64,000 nt of DNA, from the NCBI RefSeq assembly GCF_039523435.1, contig NZ_BAAAFH010000003.1, positions 620,001 to 684,000 on the forward strand. Reading direction: 5' to 3'. Every line of letters begins with the position of its first letter. Positions within the stretch are counted from its first letter, which is position 1. The position numbers and the translations under genes are program-made. The notes under the pieces were generated by a model that saw only the letters and a program-made list of their open reading frames with translations, was not told the DNA's origin and ran no database searches. The DNA comes from Wandonia haliotis. GTDB taxonomy: Bacteria > Bacteroidota > Bacteroidia > Flavobacteriales_D > Crocinitomicaceae. Below are positions 8,146-16,189 of the stretch, piece after piece.

Positions 8146-9195
8146 ATGGCAAATTCGAAAGAGATCAATAAAGAGAAATTGAAAGCACTTCAGCTGACAA
8201 TGGATAAGATGGAGAAAACCTTTGGAAAAGGAGCTGTAATGAAGCTTGGTGATGCTCCGATTGAAAAGCTGGATGTTATTCCGACTGGTTCGGTAACACT
8301 GGATCTTGCTTTGGGAGTGGGAGGTTTACCTAAAGGACGTGTAGTTGAGATATACGGGCCTGAATCATCCGGTAAGACTACCCTGGCAATTCATGCGATT
8401 GCAGAAGTGCAGAAGCAGGGAGGAATTGCTGCCATTGTCGATGCAGAGCACGCTTTTGATCAGTTTTATGCTGAAAAACTGGGCGTTGATGTAGCAAATC
8501 TTTTAATTTCTCAACCGGATAACGGAGAGCAGGCTCTGGAGATTGCTGACAACCTTATTCGTTCCGGAGCTATTGATCTTTTGGTGGTGGATTCAGTTGC
8601 TGCACTTACACCAAAAGCTGAGATCGAAGGTGAAATGGGAGATTCCCAGATGGGACTTCAGGCACGTTTGATGTCAAAAGCTCTACGAAAACTTACCGGA
8701 TCAATTAATAAAGCAAATTGTTGTTGTATTTTCATCAACCAGTTGCGTGATAAAATTGGAGTGATGTTTGGAAATCCGGAAACAACAACCGGAGGGAATG
8801 CACTTAAATTTTACTCTTCGATTCGTATAGATATCCGTCGTGCCAATCAGATTAAAGACGGGGAAGAAGTGATCGGGAACCGTGTTAAAGTAAAAGTCGT
8901 TAAGAACAAGGTTGCACCACCGTTTAAGAAAGCTGAATTTGACATCATGTACGGAGAAGGAATCTCAAAAGTGGGTGAAATCATAGATTTGGGTGTGGAA
9001 TTAAATATCCTGAAAAAGGCAGGTTCCTGGTTCTCTTATGGAGAAACACGTCTGGGGCAGGGACGAGATGCGGTAAAAACATTGATCGCGGATAACCCTG
9101 AACTCATGGATGAACTGGAATTAAAAATCAAAACAGCATTAAATGGCTCAGAGGTAGTAGGGAATGATGAACCGATAGCTACCGGTGAAGAATAG
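8146..9195 (+). CDS. recA: Recombinase RecA
   Basis: 349 residues, normal length. RecA forms filaments on single-stranded DNA, catalyses strand exchange and drives the SOS response where one exists. Walker A is GPESSGKT (residues 71-78); LLVVDSVAALTPKAEIEGEMG, MGLQARLMSKALRKLT and the loop-2 region GNPETTTGGNALKFY are all intact, and the C-terminus is acidic as usual. The start at ATG 8146 matches family length. Upstream lies a palindrome over the promoter, and a strong hairpin terminator follows at 9222, so recA appears to be transcribed alone. Confidence 0.98.
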   Translation: MANSKEINKEKLKALQLTMDKMEKTFGKGAVMKLGDAPIEKLDVIPTGSVTLDLALGVGGLPKGRVVEIYGPESSGKTTLAIHAIAEVQKQGGIAAIVDAEHAFDQFYAEKLGVDVANLLISQPDNGEQALEIADNLIRSGAIDLLVVDSVAALTPKAEIEGEMGDSQMGLQARLMSKALRKLTGSINKANCCCIFINQLRDKIGVMFGNPETTTGGNALKFYSSIRIDIRRANQIKDGEEVIGNRVKVKVVKNKVAPPFKKAEFDIMYGEGISKVGEIIDLGVELNILKKAGSWFSYGETRLGQGRDAVKTLIADNPELMDELELKIKTALNGSEVVGNDEPIATGEE

Positions 9196-9221
9196 AGAGA
9201 ACAACATCCTAACAGATGAGA

Positions 9222-9250
9222 AAGCCTGTGAAATTTTTCACAGGCTTTTT
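9222..9250 (+). terminator. Terminator after recA
   Basis: AAGCCTGTG / CACAGGCTT 9-bp stem (9222-9230 with 9239-9247 or so), AT-rich loop, then a run of T. 26 bases after the recA stop. Confidence 0.85.
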
Positions 9251-9284
9251 GCTTTCTGCAAAACAGCAGTTTGTTCTATAATTT

Positions 9285-9311
9285 GATTAACTTAGCTAGA
9301 AGATTAACTTA
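9285..9311 (+). promoter_or_regulatory. Direct repeat GATTAACTTA x2 upstream of the KAS III operon
   Basis: Two identical 10-mers at 9285-9294 and 9302-9311, 17 bp apart, within 45 bases of the first gene. Possible regulator site or part of the promoter. A near -7 box (TAATTTG, one base short) lies at 9279. Weak on its own. Confidence 0.3.
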
Positions 9312-9328
9312 TAACTACGAAGCTATTA

Positions 9329-10333
9329 ATGAATTCAGGATTCCTGCTGACATATTATTTGCCGGATAATGTGGTGACGAATGAAGAATTGGCAGATCAG
9401 TTCCCTGATGTGACGCCTGAACAGATATTTAAGCAGTCGGGAGTTAGAAAAAGATATCTTACAAATCCTGATGAAATTGGGTCTGATTTAGCGTGTAAAG
9501 CAGCAAAAAAGCTCTTTTCGGAAAATGAGTCGCTTGTTGTTGAGGAAATCGATTTACTGGTAATGTGTACACTATCTCCGGATTTTAAAGCCCCATCTAC
9601 TTCTGTTTTTGTACATGAACAACTTGGTTTAAGAGAAGATTGTCTTAGTATTGATGTGCCAATGGGGTGCTCCGGATACATATATGGGCTCAGTCTTATT
9701 AAAGCAATGATTACAGCTGGTTTGGTTAAGAATGCTCTTTTTTTACTGGCAGAGACTTCTTCCCACGCGACACATTCGGAGGACTTGTACCTGAGGATGA
9801 TATTTAGTGATGGTGCATCAGCAACCTACATTTCAAAAGAGGGTGTAGATAAAATTGGAGATTTTGTTTTTGGTACTGATGGAAAAGGGGCAAAGTCTTT
9901 GTTTGTAGACAGAAGTGCTACCCGGAATCCGGTTGATCAGAAGTGGATTACTCAATACAAAGATGAACCGGGAAATATGCTGAATGGGAGAATGTATATG
10001 AACGGAGCAGAAATAGTGACGTTCGCAATACGCAGAGTACCAAAGCTTCTTGCAGAAACATTAGAAAAGAACAACCTGAATTTTGAGGATATAGATTTGT
10101 TCATTTTTCATCAGGCAAGTGGTTTTATTCTACATGTATTAAGGAGGAAATGTAAAATTCCTGAAGATAAGTTTTTTGTGTATTTGGAAGAAGTAGGTAA
10201 TACTGTTTCAAGTTCCATCCCTATCGCTCTGAAAGAAGCTATTGTTCAGGGAAAGGCAAAAAGAGGGATGAAAATTATGCTTCTGGGTTATGGTATCGGA
10301 TATACATGGGGAGGAACCGTTATTAAATTATAA
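9329..10333 (+). CDS. 3-oxoacyl-ACP synthase III-like ketosynthase (first copy)
   Basis: 334 residues of the FabH/KAS III thiolase fold. All three catalytic residues are visible: Cys114 in MGCSGYIYG, His261 in FHQASG and Asn291 in GNTVSSS. The enzyme should therefore condense an acyl thioester with a malonyl-ACP-type extender. It is not a typical housekeeping fabH: no plsX or rpmF is next to it, and it is followed by a dedicated ACP and a second KAS III. The end GYGIGYTWGG is family-typical. First gene of a six-gene operon (9329-13912) with short gaps or overlaps throughout. Acyl substrate unknown. Confidence 0.88.
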   Translation: MNSGFLLTYYLPDNVVTNEELADQFPDVTPEQIFKQSGVRKRYLTNPDEIGSDLACKAAKKLFSENESLVVEEIDLLVMCTLSPDFKAPSTSVFVHEQLGLREDCLSIDVPMGCSGYIYGLSLIKAMITAGLVKNALFLLAETSSHATHSEDLYLRMIFSDGASATYISKEGVDKIGDFVFGTDGKGAKSLFVDRSATRNPVDQKWITQYKDEPGNMLNGRMYMNGAEIVTFAIRRVPKLLAETLEKNNLNFEDIDLFIFHQASGFILHVLRRKCKIPEDKFFVYLEEVGNTVSSSIPIALKEAIVQGKAKRGMKIMLLGYGIGYTWGGTVIKL

Positions 10334-10337
10334 GGTT

Positions 10338-10568
10338 ATGACAGTTGTTGAATTTACAAGGCTACTTGAAAAAGAGTTTGAAGATATAGAAGAAGGGACA
10401 TTAATCCCTTCGATGAATTACAGGGAAATTCCTGAATTTAGTTCAATGCACGCCCTTATTCTAATCGCTTTGATTGATAGTGAGTTTGATGTCTTGTTGA
10501 ATGGAGAAGATTTACGATCGGTGAACACGATAGAAGAATTGTTTAATCTTGTAACTGAAAGGTTATGA
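10338..10568 (+). CDS. Small acyl carrier protein
   Basis: 76 residues when started at ATG 10338, four bases after the preceding stop; a longer in-frame start at 10290 would overlap the ketosynthase and adds nothing ACP-like. It is acidic and helical, as ACPs are. The phosphopantetheine site reads EFSSMHALILIALIDSEF: Ser36 aligns with the carrier Ser of the DSL/DSM motif, but the preceding Asp is replaced by Ser35. The helix II pattern after it is kept. The next ketosynthase overlaps its stop by four bases. It probably carries the acyl chain built by the flanking KAS III proteins and the SDR. Confidence 0.8.
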   Translation: MTVVEFTRLLEKEFEDIEEGTLIPSMNYREIPEFSSMHALILIALIDSEFDVLLNGEDLRSVNTIEELFNLVTERL

Positions 10569-11620
10569 GTGTAGTGAAGACTTCCGGTGTACAGATTGAA
10601 GCCATTTCGGCCTGTGTTCCGGGAAAAATTGTCAAAACGGAAGACTATCCGTTGTTTACTAAATCTGAACTGAAGTTTTTCCAGTCCGGAACAGGTGTAA
10701 AGGAACGGAGATTTGCAGATAACAATGTTTGTGCATCGGATTTATGTGAGCGGGCTGCCCGTGCTTTTTTTGATTCAGGAATAACGAAACCGGAGGAAAT
10801 AGGAGTGATTATCTTTGTTACGCAGTCACCGGATTATATTCTTCCGGCAAGTGCAATCCTTCTTCAGCAGCGGTTACAACTTGGAAAAAATGTATTGGCA
10901 TTTGATATTAATTTGGGCTGTTCAGGTTATATCTATGGATTAAGCGTTATATCGTCATTGATGACAGCTTCAAATATAGAGAAAGGATTGCTTTTGTGTG
11001 GTGATGTTTCCTCTCCTTCGCTTAGCTACGAAGATAAGAGTGTTTATCCGTTGTTTGGTGATGCAGGTACAGCTACTCTGTTACGGAAGGGAGAAGTAGA
11101 GTCAGTATTTAACTTGCAGACGGATGGAAGTGGACATGCTTCTATAATCATTCCAGGAGGGGGGACACGAAATCCGGTTTGTAGTACTACGTTTGAAAAG
11201 AAAGATTTTGGGAATGGTATTATAAGAGCAGATCGGGACTTACATCTGGATGGTGTAGAAGTTTTCAATTTTGCGTTGAGAGAGGTAAAACCTAATGTAA
11301 CAAAAGTATTGGAAACTGCTGGGGTGGAACAGGATGAGGTTGATTACCTGATTATGCATCAGGCGAATAAATTGATGAACGAAACTGTTCGCAAAAAGAT
11401 GAAATTTCCGGAAGAAAAAGTACCCTACTCAATTGATGTATATGGTAATACAAGTTCGGCCTCTATACCGTTGACAATAGCACATTGTTTTACAAATGAG
11501 GAGCTATCAGGAAAGAAAAAATTATTGTTAAGTGGTTTTGGAGTTGGGTATTCTTGGGGAAGTGCAATTGTTCAGACAGACAATTTGAAGGTAATTCCGG
11601 TAATAGAATTTGATGAATGA
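10565..11620 (+). CDS. 3-oxoacyl-ACP synthase III-like ketosynthase (second copy)
   Basis: 351 residues, same fold as the gene two upstream but clearly diverged. The catalytic triad is complete: Cys119 in NLGCSGYIYG, His265 in MHQANKL and Asn295 in YGNTSSAS. It overlaps the ACP stop by four bases, and the SDR gene overlaps its own stop (ATGA at 11617-11620). A pair of active KAS III enzymes around one ACP suggests either two different condensations or a starter/extender division of labour; the sequence does not decide which. A C-terminal extension of about 15 residues follows the usual GFGVGYSWG end. Confidence 0.88.
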   Translation: MSVVKTSGVQIEAISACVPGKIVKTEDYPLFTKSELKFFQSGTGVKERRFADNNVCASDLCERAARAFFDSGITKPEEIGVIIFVTQSPDYILPASAILLQQRLQLGKNVLAFDINLGCSGYIYGLSVISSLMTASNIEKGLLLCGDVSSPSLSYEDKSVYPLFGDAGTATLLRKGEVESVFNLQTDGSGHASIIIPGGGTRNPVCSTTFEKKDFGNGIIRADRDLHLDGVEVFNFALREVKPNVTKVLETAGVEQDEVDYLIMHQANKLMNETVRKKMKFPEEKVPYSIDVYGNTSSASIPLTIAHCFTNEELSGKKKLLLSGFGVGYSWGSAIVQTDNLKVIPVIEFDE

Positions 11621-12375
11621 GGTTAAGAAATAAGAAAATACTGATTACAGGTGCTTCAAGTGGTATTGGAAGGGCAACATGTATAAAAGCTGTAGAAGAA
11701 GGAGCTACTATCATTGCAGTTGCAAGAAGAGAAAACCTGTTGATAGAATTGATAAAACTACTGGAAGAAATTTCGACTGAAAAACAAGAATATTATGTCT
11801 GTGACATAACAGATGAGAATCAGGTACAACATCTTTCCGAAAGTATAGACACAGTGGACGGTATCGTTCATTCGGCAGGAATGGTTTTTCCGCTTCCCGT
11901 TAAGTTTATAAAAAGAAAACACCTGGACAAAGTCTGGAATCTGAATACGTTTGCACCAATTGAATTAACAGCAATGCTGCTAAGTAAAGGAAGAATCAGA
12001 AACGAAAGTTCATTGGTGTTTTTGTCCTCTATATCGACAAAACACCCGTATTTTGGAGGTGCTGTATATGTTTCCTCTAAAGCGGCTCTAGAAAGTTATA
12101 GCCGCAATCTTGCCTTAGAATTAGCGCCTAAGAAAATCCGGTCAAATGTTGTTTCTCCAGCGTTGGTTAAAACAGCAATTTTTGAAGAAACGGTGAAAGC
12201 TACCGATCCTGATAAGCTGCAAACTTACGAAAAGCAGTACCCGTTTGGACTGGGAACTCCTGAAGATGTTGCTAATGCAATACTATTCTTCCTTTCATCT
12301 GATTCGCGATGGATAACCGGGCAGAACCTTGTTATGGATGGAGGATTAACACTAAGTTCAAGTCAACAAACATGA
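11617..12375 (+). CDS. Short-chain dehydrogenase/reductase (FabG-like)
   Basis: 252 residues, classical SDR. Cofactor motif TGASSGIG (residues 11-18), NAG-equivalent HSAGMV, catalytic Ser in VFLSSIS, and YVSSK (Tyr151, Lys155). The end, ITGQNLVMDGGLTL, is FabG-like. In this operon it most plausibly reduces the 3-oxoacyl-ACP made by the two KAS III enzymes to 3-hydroxyacyl-ACP, an inference from neighbours. It is coupled on both sides by four-base ATGA overlaps. A sugar or other ketone substrate remains possible. Confidence 0.9.
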   Translation: MRLRNKKILITGASSGIGRATCIKAVEEGATIIAVARRENLLIELIKLLEEISTEKQEYYVCDITDENQVQHLSESIDTVDGIVHSAGMVFPLPVKFIKRKHLDKVWNLNTFAPIELTAMLLSKGRIRNESSLVFLSSISTKHPYFGGAVYVSSKAALESYSRNLALELAPKKIRSNVVSPALVKTAIFEETVKATDPDKLQTYEKQYPFGLGTPEDVANAILFFLSSDSRWITGQNLVMDGGLTLSSSQQT

Positions 12376-13295
12376 GACAAGTGCGATCTATATCGATTAT
12401 AATACCTGTTTTTAACTCAGAAAACTGTATAGGAGAATTACTGGAAAGACTTATGGATGTTTCCCGGCAACTTGATTTACAGACAGAAATTATAGCGGTG
12501 GATGATGGTAGTAGTGATAACTCCTGGGAAGTCTTAAAAGGTACCGGAGCGCAAAGTTTATTTCCAGTAAAACGAATCCGTTTGTCCCGTAATTTTGGTC
12601 AACATCATGCACTGATTTGCGGAATGTCGAAAGCGAAAGGAGATGTGGTTATAACGATTGATGACGATCTTGAATTTTTGCCGGAAGATATCCCTGTTCT
12701 TTTGGAGAGATATTTGTCTGGAAATTCGGAGGTCGTATATGGTGTTCCTCAGTCAAAGAAGATCTCGGCATGGAGAAAATCCCAGTCATTTTGTTATAAA
12801 AAATTAGCTGGGTGGGTTAATAAAAGTGGTGTGGGGTCAAGCTTTAGGTTATTGTCTTCATCTTTGGTGAAAGAGATCGTTAAACATTCCAGTCCATTTA
12901 TTTTTATTGATGAACTTTGTTTGTGGTACACAGATAAGGTGGAGGTGGTGCAGGTTCGTCACGAATTATCAAAACGTTCGCGCTCAAATTACAATTCGTT
13001 TAAACTGGTAGCACTTACTTCAAACCTGATATTAATTTCGTCAACATTTCCCTTGAAATTAATAACAAGACTGGGCTTTATTTTAATGTTGACCAACTTT
13101 TTTATCGGCTTTTATATCATTATCCAAAAGATGTTCTTTTCGATAAAAGTACTGGGATATACCTCATTGATTGTCAGTATTCTTTTTTCGACAGGAATCA
13201 TCTTATTCAGCCTCGGAATCATTGCTCAGTATGTCTCAAAGATTCTTTTATCGCAGTATGGAAAACCATCTTATCATATAGCGGAGGAGATATGA
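12372..13295 (+). CDS. GT2 glycosyltransferase, DPM1/GtrB/ArnC type
   Basis: 307 residues from ATG 12372, which overlaps the SDR stop; the frame is open 63 bases earlier but that would lie within the SDR gene. The GT-A catalytic half shows SIIIPVFNSE, AVDDGSSDNSW and the metal-binding DDDLEF. Two C-terminal transmembrane helices (about residues 225-250 and 260-285) end in the GIIAQYVSKI signature of polyprenyl-phosphate glycosyltransferases. Such enzymes load a sugar onto undecaprenyl phosphate at the inner membrane. Together with the GNAT gene downstream it suggests an acylated sugar donor. The sugar is unknown. Confidence 0.88.
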   Translation: MRQVRSISIIIPVFNSENCIGELLERLMDVSRQLDLQTEIIAVDDGSSDNSWEVLKGTGAQSLFPVKRIRLSRNFGQHHALICGMSKAKGDVVITIDDDLEFLPEDIPVLLERYLSGNSEVVYGVPQSKKISAWRKSQSFCYKKLAGWVNKSGVGSSFRLLSSSLVKEIVKHSSPFIFIDELCLWYTDKVEVVQVRHELSKRSRSNYNSFKLVALTSNLILISSTFPLKLITRLGFILMLTNFFIGFYIIIQKMFFSIKVLGYTSLIVSILFSTGIILFSLGIIAQYVSKILLSQYGKPSYHIAEEI

Positions 13296-13912
13296 TTATT
13301 GAACAGTATGGTATACGATTAAAAAGAGTAGAGTTCAATGATATTGAATTGATTCGTCGCTGGAGAAATGACCCGACTATCCGAAAGACAATGGAGTATA
13401 AAAAGAGGATTTCGGAAGAAATGCAAAAAAAATGGTTTCAATCCATTAATACTCCTTTCAACTATTATTTCATGATTCAGGTTGATGATGAACCGATAGG
13501 GGTTTTGAATTGTAAGAATATAAATCTGGAGGAAGGCTATGGAGAAGGAGGAATTTTTGTTTGGAAACACAATGCGGGAGAATATATTCCCGTTTTTGCC
13601 AGTTTATGTTTTTTAAATGTTGTTTTTACGGAACTCGATATTTTTAATAAATCATTCATAAAAGTGCATAAAGAGAACAAGAAAGCAATTGTTTTCAATC
13701 GTTCTTTGGGGTACGTGCTTGTGCCAGGGCAGGAGAATAGAGACTTTCAGTATTATGTGCTGACACGAGAAGATTATAACAGAAAATCACAGAAATGGAT
13801 ACAACTTGCAGAGAAGTTAAGTGGTGATTTGGAAAAACCGAAGTTTTGGGGAGTACCCGGCCCTCTGAATTTGGATGTTATTAATGAAAAATTATCATTC
13901 CAAGCGTCTTAA
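13292..13912 (+). CDS. GNAT-family acyltransferase (RimJ/PseH-like)
   Basis: 206 residues. The N-terminal pattern LKRVEFNDIELIRRWRND is that of RimJ/RimL and sugar N-acetyltransferases such as PseH. A central GNAT core (MIQVDDEPIGVLNCKNI) and the late NKKAIVFNRSLGYVLV acyl-CoA or pantetheine-binding helix follow. It overlaps the glycosyltransferase stop by four bases and is the last gene of the operon. Its 3' end overlaps by 18 bases the end of the convergent hydroxylase gene. Likely acyl acceptor: an amino sugar; likely donor: the ACP-borne acyl group or acetyl-CoA. Both are inferences. Confidence 0.8.
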   Translation: MIIEQYGIRLKRVEFNDIELIRRWRNDPTIRKTMEYKKRISEEMQKKWFQSINTPFNYYFMIQVDDEPIGVLNCKNINLEEGYGEGGIFVWKHNAGEYIPVFASLCFLNVVFTELDIFNKSFIKVHKENKKAIVFNRSLGYVLVPGQENRDFQYYVLTREDYNRKSQKWIQLAEKLSGDLEKPKFWGVPGPLNLDVINEKLSFQAS

Positions 13913-14497
13913 CCATTCTTCTTTAGGTGCTATCCGTAGCAGCACTTCATCAGTAAGGTTCTCAAATTTGTAACGGGCTATTTCTTTTGCTCCATAGGCT
14001 GAACCGGGAACTGGGGTATCAATCATAAGCACCCAACGATCTTCTTCTGTTCTGTTCCATGCTTCGTGCAATTCTCCATCATTGAAAGAGAAGGTATCGC
14101 CCTCTTCCCAGGAAACACTTTCGGATTCTGTTTTGAAACCAATATCTCCATCGGGAACTTTTAGGCCAAGATGTGTTCTCATAACCTGTTTGGAATAGCC
14201 TATATGAGGACGAATCTCCGTTCCGGGTAAGAGGATCGAAAATTCGGCACTAATTAATTCTGGAATAGCCTGGATAATCTTATGTGTTTTAGGAAAGTGA
14301 GTTATGAATTCAGGATTTTCGATTGTGAAAAAGACTAATGGAATAGTTCTCCACCCATCTTTATTCGTGTAAGCTTTGTAGTTGTTGTGAAGCGATGATA
14401 CAGGACACTCCCGCAGAAAATGAAAAAGTTCTTCACGGATTACTGAATAGCCGGATTTTAAATTGGGTAACCAACTGTGTTCAATAGTGTATAGCAT
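13895..14497 (-). CDS. Aspartyl/asparaginyl beta-hydroxylase family protein (first)
   Basis: 200 residues. A double-stranded beta-helix, Fe(II)/2-oxoglutarate dioxygenase of the AspH type. The metal site is IRPHIGYS: a His-x-Gly instead of His-x-Asp/Glu, which is normal for AspH. RTHLGL (Arg/His for 2-oxoglutarate) and the distal His in LHEAWN complete it. AspH enzymes hydroxylate Asp or Asn side chains in proteins; related proteins act on small molecules and lipids (LpxO). Last gene of a five-gene minus-strand operon; its end overlaps the convergent GNAT gene by 18 bases. Target unknown. Confidence 0.87.
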   Translation of the reverse strand: MLYTIEHSWLPNLKSGYSVIREELFHFLRECPVSSLHNNYKAYTNKDGWRTIPLVFFTIENPEFITHFPKTHKIIQAIPELISAEFSILLPGTEIRPHIGYSKQVMRTHLGLKVPDGDIGFKTESESVSWEEGDTFSFNDGELHEAWNRTEEDRWVLMIDTPVPGSAYGAKEIARYKFENLTDEVLLRIAPKEEWLRRLE

Positions 14498-14517
14498 TTT
14501 TCAGATCAGATTAATTA

Positions 14518-15291
14518 TTAATAAATTCTTCTTTTATTAGCGTACCAGGCAGCAACCAGTGCAAACGGACGGAGTATAAAAATAAGTGGCCTGATCCACT
14601 TGCGGGGAATTCTTTCGATCTTTTGTGGATCTTGTATTCGAAACAGGAAGACAAAGAACAATGCTACTTTTTGAAGGAAAAGGAATGAGAGAACAGTGGA
14701 TACAACTCTTTTCTTTTGCTGATCGAATTCATCTCTCATAATGTCAAATAGAAAAATATAGCGATCCTTTTCACTTAAATTCCAGGCTTCGTGTCGTTTA
14801 GCGTCACAAAAAATAAGAAGCTCTCCTTTTTTCCAACTTTGCTGTTCATCCCCCACCTTAAAACCACATTTCGGTAAATCTGCAGGGATATATATTCCCA
14901 AATGGCAACGAAATATGGCATTTGTATCTCCACAGTGCGAACGGATACTGGCTCCGGCTTCCAACTTATTGAAAGAAGCGGAGTACAATTCAGGAATCCC
15001 GTTAATAATTTCTGTCGTCTTTGGAAATTTTTTCTGATTACTAAAATTGTTAATTGACCAGAACTTAAGACCGATTGTTTTCCATTTGTTTTTTTCGGAA
15101 GTAAGAGACTGATTAAAATAGGGGTCAAATTTCTCTTTTGTTTGTAAGTACTCAGAGAGTTCTTTTTCAATAACTTCTTTGTGAGCAAGAATTTCTTTTG
15201 CCCACTTAAATTGCTTTGGATCGTAAAAACTACTTTCCTGACCCTTGTAATCGTTATTATCGTATGCAGAATACCATATCGAGGGTTTCAT
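14518..15291 (-). CDS. Aspartyl/asparaginyl beta-hydroxylase family protein (second) with membrane tail
   Basis: 257 residues; paralogue of the adjacent gene. The motif IRSHCGDT again gives His-x-Gly, followed by RCHLGIYIP, GELLIFCD and RHEAWN. Unlike its neighbour it has a C-terminal extension of about 85 residues with two hydrophobic stretches (VVSTVLSFLFLQKVALFFVF and a later PLIFILRPFALVAAW), suggesting membrane association, as in LpxO or eukaryotic AspH. Ten bases separate it from the kinase-like gene upstream. Two hydroxylases side by side argue for two sites or two substrates. Confidence 0.85.
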   Translation of the reverse strand: MKPSIWYSAYDNNDYKGQESSFYDPKQFKWAKEILAHKEVIEKELSEYLQTKEKFDPYFNQSLTSEKNKWKTIGLKFWSINNFSNQKKFPKTTEIINGIPELYSASFNKLEAGASIRSHCGDTNAIFRCHLGIYIPADLPKCGFKVGDEQQSWKKGELLIFCDAKRHEAWNLSEKDRYIFLFDIMRDEFDQQKKRVVSTVLSFLFLQKVALFFVFLFRIQDPQKIERIPRKWIRPLIFILRPFALVAAWYANKRRIY

Positions 15292-15301
15292 AATAACTCT
15301 T

Positions 15302-16189
15302 TTAAAATGAAGAGAGGGAAGGCTGGTTCACAACCTGTATGACAGTAATGTATTGTAATACAATGTTTTTCCACCATTCTCTTTTTTTTATATCATCAAT
15401 TTCACTTAGCCGGATAACAGCGACAATGATTTCCCATTTTTCATGATCTTGTGGGGTACACCCGGTAATCTTTTGATAAGCATTCAGATAATTTGCAGCA
15501 ATACGACGTTTTATAAAAGTAGCAAAAAAGCGGTATATCCATACCGGCTTTTCAGAAGGTGATTTGAGTAAAAGATATGTTCTGCAGACATCATACATAG
15601 CATTCCCTTTATGCGTATCTCCCCAATCAAGAAGAGTTACCGATTGCGCTTTGGATGATGAAAGTAATAGGTTTCCAAAATGAAAATCTCCATGACATAA
15701 TGAAGTCCCTTTTGGTAGAGTATGGAAATATTGCTGTAGTTTTTCTTTTTTTTCGTCGGGTAAAAAATCTAATCGGGTTAATGAATAAAAAAAGCGATGT
15801 TCCAGTTCTGGGAGCTCATCTACAGTGTTTACTTCATGAATTTGTGTATGTATTTCAGCCATTTTTTTGGGTATGCTCAACAACTTGGAAGGATGTTTTA
15901 AAACATATTCGGAAAGAGAAATCCCTTTGCTCAGGTTCAATAATAAGCCGATCCTGCTTTTCACTTTGACAATCCCATAGGTTTGAACCGAAAAAGAAAG
16001 TTTACTTCCCGCGATCAATGTATTTTGGTATTCTGTTCGTGCCCATTCTTCCGGAATAAAAGGAAAGAAGAGCTTGATGACACCTGAGAAAGTGCTGGTA
16101 GAAAACTCAAAAATTTCGGCGGTACTTCCGGATTTAATCAGATCACCGAGTGTGTATGTCTCCTCTGGGAGTTCGATTAAGGTGTTCAT
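15302..16189 (-). CDS. APH-fold phosphotransferase
   Basis: 295 residues, aminoglycoside phosphotransferase/choline kinase-like fold. The catalytic loop is LCHGDFHFGNLLL and the metal-binding segment LLDWGDTHKG. An N-terminal nucleotide-binding region begins LGDLIKSGSTAEIFEF. In envelope clusters such enzymes phosphorylate sugars, ethanolamine-like headgroups or other small hydroxylated molecules; resistance is not implied. It overlaps the sulfotransferase stop by four bases (16186-16189), so the two are translated together. Confidence 0.85.
   Translation of the reverse strand: MNTLIELPEETYTLGDLIKSGSTAEIFEFSTSTFSGVIKLFFPFIPEEWARTEYQNTLIAGSKLSFSVQTYGIVKVKSRIGLLLNLSKGISLSEYVLKHPSKLLSIPKKMAEIHTQIHEVNTVDELPELEHRFFYSLTRLDFLPDEKKEKLQQYFHTLPKGTSLCHGDFHFGNLLLSSSKAQSVTLLDWGDTHKGNAMYDVCRTYLLLKSPSEKPVWIYRFFATFIKRRIAANYLNAYQKITGCTPQDHEKWEIIVAVIRLSEIDDIKKREWWKNIVLQYITVIQVVNQPSLSSF

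Noticed and set aside
15302..16189. Antibiotic-resistance aminoglycoside phosphotransferase
   Set aside because: Only the APH fold motifs match; the gene is embedded in a surface-modification operon and lacks features of known resistance enzymes.
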